This document shows, piece after piece, positions 60,485-64,000 of a DNA stretch of 64,000 nucleotides; position 1 is the stretch's first letter, and every line of letters begins with the position of its first letter. A program made the position numbers and the translations under genes. The notes under the pieces are model-generated. The model saw nothing but the letters and a program-made list of their open reading frames with translations, had not been told where the DNA came from and ran no database searches. This DNA is from JBBQXK01 sp038209775 (GTDB lineage Bacteria; Pseudomonadota; Alphaproteobacteria; Rhodobacterales; Rhodobacteraceae): positions 1 through 64,000 of the forward strand of contig JBBQXK010000007.1 of NCBI GenBank assembly GCA_038209775.1, written 5' to 3'.

Positions 60485-60517
60485 GGGGTGCCGGCCACAC
60501 GGCCGGCACCCCTTTTT
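60485..60517 (+). terminator. Intergenic terminator/attenuator between xylF and xylH
   Basis: GGGGTGCCGGCC-ACAC-GGCCGGCACCCC followed by TTTTT: a 12-bp perfect stem, 4-nt loop and a T-run, 12 nt after the xylF stop. The downstream genes belong to the same system, so partial termination would make xylF mRNA more abundant than xylHGB mRNA. Confidence 0.85.
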
Positions 60518-60642
60518 CGCATTGAGCGGTCCGGCGACCCGGTCTGTCGCCATCAGAACAAGTCCCCCGGATAGCCCCGCAGGTGCCGGGCCTGTGCGCA
60601 GGCCGCGCCACCGGGCCAGTCCCTTGCCGCAAAGGGCGCGAC

Positions 60643-61962
60643 ATGAGCGACACCACAAGGCCAACCACTCCGGCAGACCATGGCGGCGGCCCGATCAGCC
60701 GTTTCATGAGTGCGACCGAAATCGACCCCCGTCTTCTGGGCATGGTGGGCGCGCTGGCGCTGATCTGGGTCGGCTTTCATCTCTACGGGCTTGTGTTTCT
60801 GGGCGAAGGGAACTTCCTGACCCCGCGCAACCTGTGGAACCTGTCGGTCCAAAGCTCGATGATCGGGATCATGGCGACGGGCATGGTGCTCATCATCATC
60901 ACCCGCCACATTGATCTGTCGGTAGGCTCGATGGTCGGGGTGACCGCGATGGTCATGGGCCTGTTGCAAGTCAATTTCCTGCCGCAATATCTTGGCCTTG
61001 GCAGTCCGGTAATCTGGATCATCACCGCCATCGTCGGCATCGCGGCCGGTACGCTGATCGGCTTGCTGAACGGCTATCTGACGGCCTACCGTGATATTCC
61101 ATCCTTCATCGTCACGCTGGGCGGTCTGCTGATCTGGCGCAGTGCGGCCTTCCTTGCCGCAGGCGGCAGGACGATTTCGCCGGTGGACCCGACATTCGCG
61201 CTGCTGGGTGGCGGGCCTTATGGCGCTGTGGGGGCAACGGGCAGCTGGATCGTCGGACTGCTCGGCTGTGCCGGTATCCTGTATCTGGTCGTCTCAGGGC
61301 GGGCCAAACGGAAAAAACACGATTTCCCCGTCCGCCCGATGTGGGCCGAGACGTTCATGGCCGCCCTCGGCTGTGGTCTGGTGATCGGCGCTGTTCTGGT
61401 GGTCAATGCCTATCCCTGGCCCATCGGCATCGTCCGCGACTATGTCAAGGCCAACGGCATCACCACGCCGCCTGAAGAGCTGTTTATCAGCCACGGCTTT
61501 GCCTATCCGGTGCTTATCCTTCTTGCCGTGGGCATCGGCATGACCATCCTGATGACCCGCACCCGCTTTGGCCGCTATGTGTTCGCCATCGGTGGCAACC
61601 CCGAGGCTGCGGCCCTCGCGGGCATCAACACCCGGGCGATGACGGTCAAGATCTTTGCGCTGATGGGCGCGCTGGCGGGGCTGGCGGCCGTCATCTCGTC
61701 GGCGCGTCTGAACTCTGCTACCAATGCGCTGGGCGTGGGGGACGAACTTTTCGTCATCGCAGCCGCCGTCATTGGCGGCACCTCGCTGGCCGGGGGCGTC
61801 GGCACGATCTATGGCGCGGTCCTTGGTGCGCTGGTGATGAAAAGCCTGCAGACCGGCATGGTGCTGATCGGCTTTGACACCGCCGTGCAGAACATGGTCG
61901 TCGGTGCCGTTCTGGTTCTGGCCGTCTGGCTGGACAACACCTATCGCAAACGCGTCAAGTAA
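60643..61962 (+). CDS. xylH: Xylose ABC transporter permease
   Basis: 439 aa from ATG 60643 (aaaggg upstream). Longer than other CUT2 permeases because of a cytosolic insert (GRAKRKKHDFPVRPMWAE) that is typical of XylH. Elements: MVLIIITRHIDLSVGSMVGVTAM, PSFIVTLGGLLIWR, YVFAIGGNPEAAALAGINTR, AAAVIGGTSLAGGVGTI. 14 nt before xylG. Confidence 0.94.
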   Translation: MSDTTRPTTPADHGGGPISRFMSATEIDPRLLGMVGALALIWVGFHLYGLVFLGEGNFLTPRNLWNLSVQSSMIGIMATGMVLIIITRHIDLSVGSMVGVTAMVMGLLQVNFLPQYLGLGSPVIWIITAIVGIAAGTLIGLLNGYLTAYRDIPSFIVTLGGLLIWRSAAFLAAGGRTISPVDPTFALLGGGPYGAVGATGSWIVGLLGCAGILYLVVSGRAKRKKHDFPVRPMWAETFMAALGCGLVIGAVLVVNAYPWPIGIVRDYVKANGITTPPEELFISHGFAYPVLILLAVGIGMTILMTRTRFGRYVFAIGGNPEAAALAGINTRAMTVKIFALMGALAGLAAVISSARLNSATNALGVGDELFVIAAAVIGGTSLAGGVGTIYGAVLGALVMKSLQTGMVLIGFDTAVQNMVVGAVLVLAVWLDNTYRKRVK

Positions 61963-61976
61963 GGAGGGCAACAGCC

Positions 61977-62738
61977 ATGAACACCCAACGCGGCACCCCC
62001 CTGGTCGAATTGCGCGACATCTCGATCGCATTCGGCGGCATCAGGGCCGTCGATCACGTCACAGTCGATCTGTACCCCGGTGAAGTTGTGGGCCTTCTGG
62101 GCCACAATGGTGCAGGCAAATCGACGCTGATCAAATGCCTGTCCGGCGCCTATCAAAAGGACAGCGGCCAGATCCTCATCAACGGGCAAGAGGTGGAAAT
62201 CACCAACCCCCGCGACGCCCGCGCCCAGAACATCGAAACGATCTATCAGACGCTGGCGCTGGCCGACAATCTGGATGCGGCGTCGAACCTGTTCCTCGGG
62301 CGCGAACTGGTATCGCCGATGGGTTTCGTGGACGAGGCCCGGATGGAGGCCGAAACCCGCAAGATCATGAAGCGGCTGAACCCCAACTTCCGCAAGTTCA
62401 ACGTGCCCGTCAGCGCGTTGTCGGGTGGACAGCGGCAATCGGTGGCCATCGCGCGGGCGGTCTATTTCAACGCCAAGATCCTCATCATGGACGAACCGAC
62501 CGCCGCCCTTGGCCCGCAGGAAACCCAGATGGTCGCCGAACTGATCAAGGAGTTGAAGGCGACCGGCCTCGGCATCTTCCTGATCGAACATGACGTCCAC
62601 GCGGTGATGAAACTCTGCGACCGCGCGGTGGTGATGAAAAACGGCGAGCGTGTGGGCTGCGTGAACGTGAACGAAGTCACTGACGAGGATATTCTGGGCA
62701 TGATCATCCTCGGTAAAAAGCCGCCGCAGGCCTATTGA
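61977..62738 (+). CDS. xylG: Xylose ABC transporter ATPase, single-domain form
   Basis: 253 aa with only one nucleotide-binding domain: LLGHNGAGKSTLIKCLSGAY, IETIYQTLALADNLDAASNLFLGRE, LSGGQRQSVAIARAVYF, ILIMDEPTAALGPQET, LIEHDVHAVM. CUT2 ATPases usually have two NBDs, but single-domain forms (as FrcA) are known in alphaproteobacteria, so this is not a truncation; it would act as a homodimer. Its stop shares one base with the xylB start. Confidence 0.92.
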   Translation: MNTQRGTPLVELRDISIAFGGIRAVDHVTVDLYPGEVVGLLGHNGAGKSTLIKCLSGAYQKDSGQILINGQEVEITNPRDARAQNIETIYQTLALADNLDAASNLFLGRELVSPMGFVDEARMEAETRKIMKRLNPNFRKFNVPVSALSGGQRQSVAIARAVYFNAKILIMDEPTAALGPQETQMVAELIKELKATGLGIFLIEHDVHAVMKLCDRAVVMKNGERVGCVNVNEVTDEDILGMIILGKKPPQAY

Positions 62739-64000
62739 TGTACCTCGGGCTGGACCTCGGCACCTCCGGCCTCAAGGGGGTGCTGATCGACGACGCGCAG
62801 GCGGTGCTGGCCGAGGCGACCGCCCCCCTGACCGTGCAGCGCCCGCATGACGGCTGGTCAGAGCAATCACCCGCCGACTGGATCGCGGCGGCAGAGGCGG
62901 TGATGGATGCGCTGTCGGTGCATGGCCTTGGTGCCGTGCGCGGCATCGGCCTGTCGGGCCATATGCACGGCGCCACCCTTCTGGACGCCGCAGATGAAGT
63001 GATCCGCCCCTGTATCCTGTGGAACGACACCCGCAGTCATGAAGAAGCCGCCGAACTGGACGATGATCCGATGTTCCGCCGCGTCACCGGCAACATCGTG
63101 TTCCCCGGCTTTACCGCACCGAAACTGATGTGGGTGCAGCGCCATGAACCCCGCCTGCGCGAACGGGTGGCGATGGTGCTGTTGCCCAAGGATTACCTGC
63201 GTCTGTGGCTTACGGGCGAACATGTGGCCGAGATGTCGGATGCCGCTGGTACAAGCTGGCTGGATACGGGCGCGCGCGACTGGTCGGATGATCTTCTGTC
63301 CCACACCGGCCTTGCCCGCAACAACATGCCAAGACTGGTCGAGGGGTCTGCGGTGTCGGGCACCCTTCGCAGCGGTCTGGCCGCTCGCTGGGGTCTGCCG
63401 GCGGGTGTGGTGGTGGCGGGCGGGGGCGGCGACAACGCGGCGTCTGGTGTGGGCGTGGGGGTGGTCAAGGCCGGCGATGCATTTGTCTCGCTGGGCACCT
63501 CGGGCGTCCTTTTCGCCGCCAACGACGGCTATCAGCCCGACCCTGCCACCGCCGTCCACACCTTTTGCCACGCGCTGCCCGGCACCTGGCACCAGATGGG
63601 CGTGATCCTTGCCGCCACCGATGCGCTGAACTGGTATGCGGGGCTGGTGGGGCAGGGGGCGGCGGACCTTACGGGCAATCTGGGTGCATTGCAGGCCCCG
63701 GGCCGCACCCTGTTCCTGCCCTATCTTGGCGGCGAACGCACGCCCCTGAACTCGGCCTCGGTCAGGGGCGCGTTCATCGGGCTGGAACATGCCACCGACC
63801 GCGTGGCGGCCACCCGCGCCGTGCTGGAAGGCGTCACCTTCGCCATCCGCGACTGCCGCGATGCCCTTGCCGCCACCGGCACCCGGATCACCCGGCTTTT
63901 GGCCGTGGGCGGCGGTTCGCGGTCTGACTACTGGCTGCGCGCCATCGCCACGGCACTGGATTGCCCGGTGCAGGTTCCGGTAGCGGGCGATTTCGGCGGC
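62738..64000 (+). CDS. xylB: Xylulokinase (3' end beyond window)
   Basis: 421 codons visible, no stop reached. FGGY kinase: MYLGLDLGTSGLKGVLID (phosphate 1), LSGHMHGATLLDA (MHG motif of xylulokinases), ILWNDTRSHEEAAEL, GFTAPKLMWVQRHEP, PKDYLRLWLTGE, DAAGTSWLDTGARDW, VSLGTSGVLFAA, and GGGSRSDYWLRAIA near the edge. Phosphorylates D-xylulose. TGATG overlap with xylG. Xylose isomerase is expected beyond the window. Confidence 0.95.
   Translation, partial: MYLGLDLGTSGLKGVLIDDAQAVLAEATAPLTVQRPHDGWSEQSPADWIAAAEAVMDALSVHGLGAVRGIGLSGHMHGATLLDAADEVIRPCILWNDTRSHEEAAELDDDPMFRRVTGNIVFPGFTAPKLMWVQRHEPRLRERVAMVLLPKDYLRLWLTGEHVAEMSDAAGTSWLDTGARDWSDDLLSHTGLARNNMPRLVEGSAVSGTLRSGLAARWGLPAGVVVAGGGGDNAASGVGVGVVKAGDAFVSLGTSGVLFAANDGYQPDPATAVHTFCHALPGTWHQMGVILAATDALNWYAGLVGQGAADLTGNLGALQAPGRTLFLPYLGGERTPLNSASVRGAFIGLEHATDRVAATRAVLEGVTFAIRDCRDALAATGTRITRLLAVGGGSRSDYWLRAIATALDCPVQVPVAGDFGG

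Noticed and set aside
61977..62738. xylG as a truncated two-domain ATPase
   Set aside because: It ends with a normal C-terminus, is coupled to xylB and matches the known single-domain alphaproteobacterial form.
1..64000. CRISPR arrays, tRNA or rRNA genes
   Set aside because: No regularly spaced repeats, cloverleaf-type sequences or rRNA-like stretches noticed on either strand.

Overview
The window is GC-rich bacterial chromosome, most likely from an alphaproteobacterium of the Rhodobacteraceae. The evidence is the gene order rnd-lptC-lptA-lptB-hpf-ptsN without rpoN, a six-gene Mrp antiporter operon with fused A and B subunits, a XylF-XylH-single-domain XylG transporter with XylB and a ROK regulator, and very tight operons with 4-nt stop/start overlaps and frequent GTG/TTG starts. 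I see no rRNA, tRNA, CRISPR array, transposase or phage gene.

Layout. 1-1.6 kb: an ABC ATPase cut by the window edge, a YflT-like membrane protein, then a patch of gene scraps (a nuclease C-terminus and a second partial copy of the ABC ATPase). 1.6-4 kb: a minus-strand operon of a frameshifted DUF883-like protein, a DUF3309 mini-protein missed by length filters, a DUF6544-like protein and a CPBP protease. 4.1-8.2 kb: a second minus-strand operon (bactofilin-like membrane protein, Acg-type nitroreductase, alpha/beta hydrolase, CPBP protease). 8.2-18.2 kb: a cupin, a P-type cation ATPase, the arginine deiminase pathway (YfcC-type carrier, arcA, arcB broken by one in-frame TGA, arcC), an SDR and a Crp/Fnr regulator. 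18.3-24.6 kb: stress-type small genes (DUF1269, phasin-like, eRF1-like, VIT1, BON, LuxR with a PAS domain, a CurA-like reductase, DUF3775). TGA-N6-TCA palindromes of Crp/Fnr type and an 11-bp repeat TCGGAAACTAC lie in the gaps of these regions.

24.6-35.1 kb is a gene graveyard. Plus-strand scraps of a cytochrome b561 and a P-type ATPase abut a decayed minus-strand pathway (acetaldehyde dehydrogenase, 4-hydroxy-2-oxovalerate aldolase, IlvD-type dehydratase, SDR, VOC protein), while the GntR regulator, sulfurtransferase and SDR upstream are intact. A second decayed operon follows on the plus strand: sugar ABC transporter fragments and a broken D-apionate lactonase-like gene, ending in an intact D-apiose dehydrogenase-like gene and an aldo/keto reductase. 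A dead dipeptide-binding protein gene closes it.

35.1-41.4 kb is an intact LacI-SDR-ABC sugar transporter operon with a perfect LacI-type palindrome at its head. 41.8-46.3 kb is a PaoABC-like molybdenum hydroxylase operon divergent from a TetR regulator, with two overlapping inverted repeats between them. 46.6-50.6 kb is housekeeping (RNase D, LPS transport, hibernation factor, PtsN). 50.7-57.8 kb holds NhaD convergent with the Mrp operon. 57.9-64 kb is the xylose uptake and phosphorylation locus, running off the window inside xylB.

The general picture is a versatile heterotroph with several sugar uptake systems, Na+/H+ homeostasis, an arginine fermentation route that may be interrupted, and one stretch in active decay.
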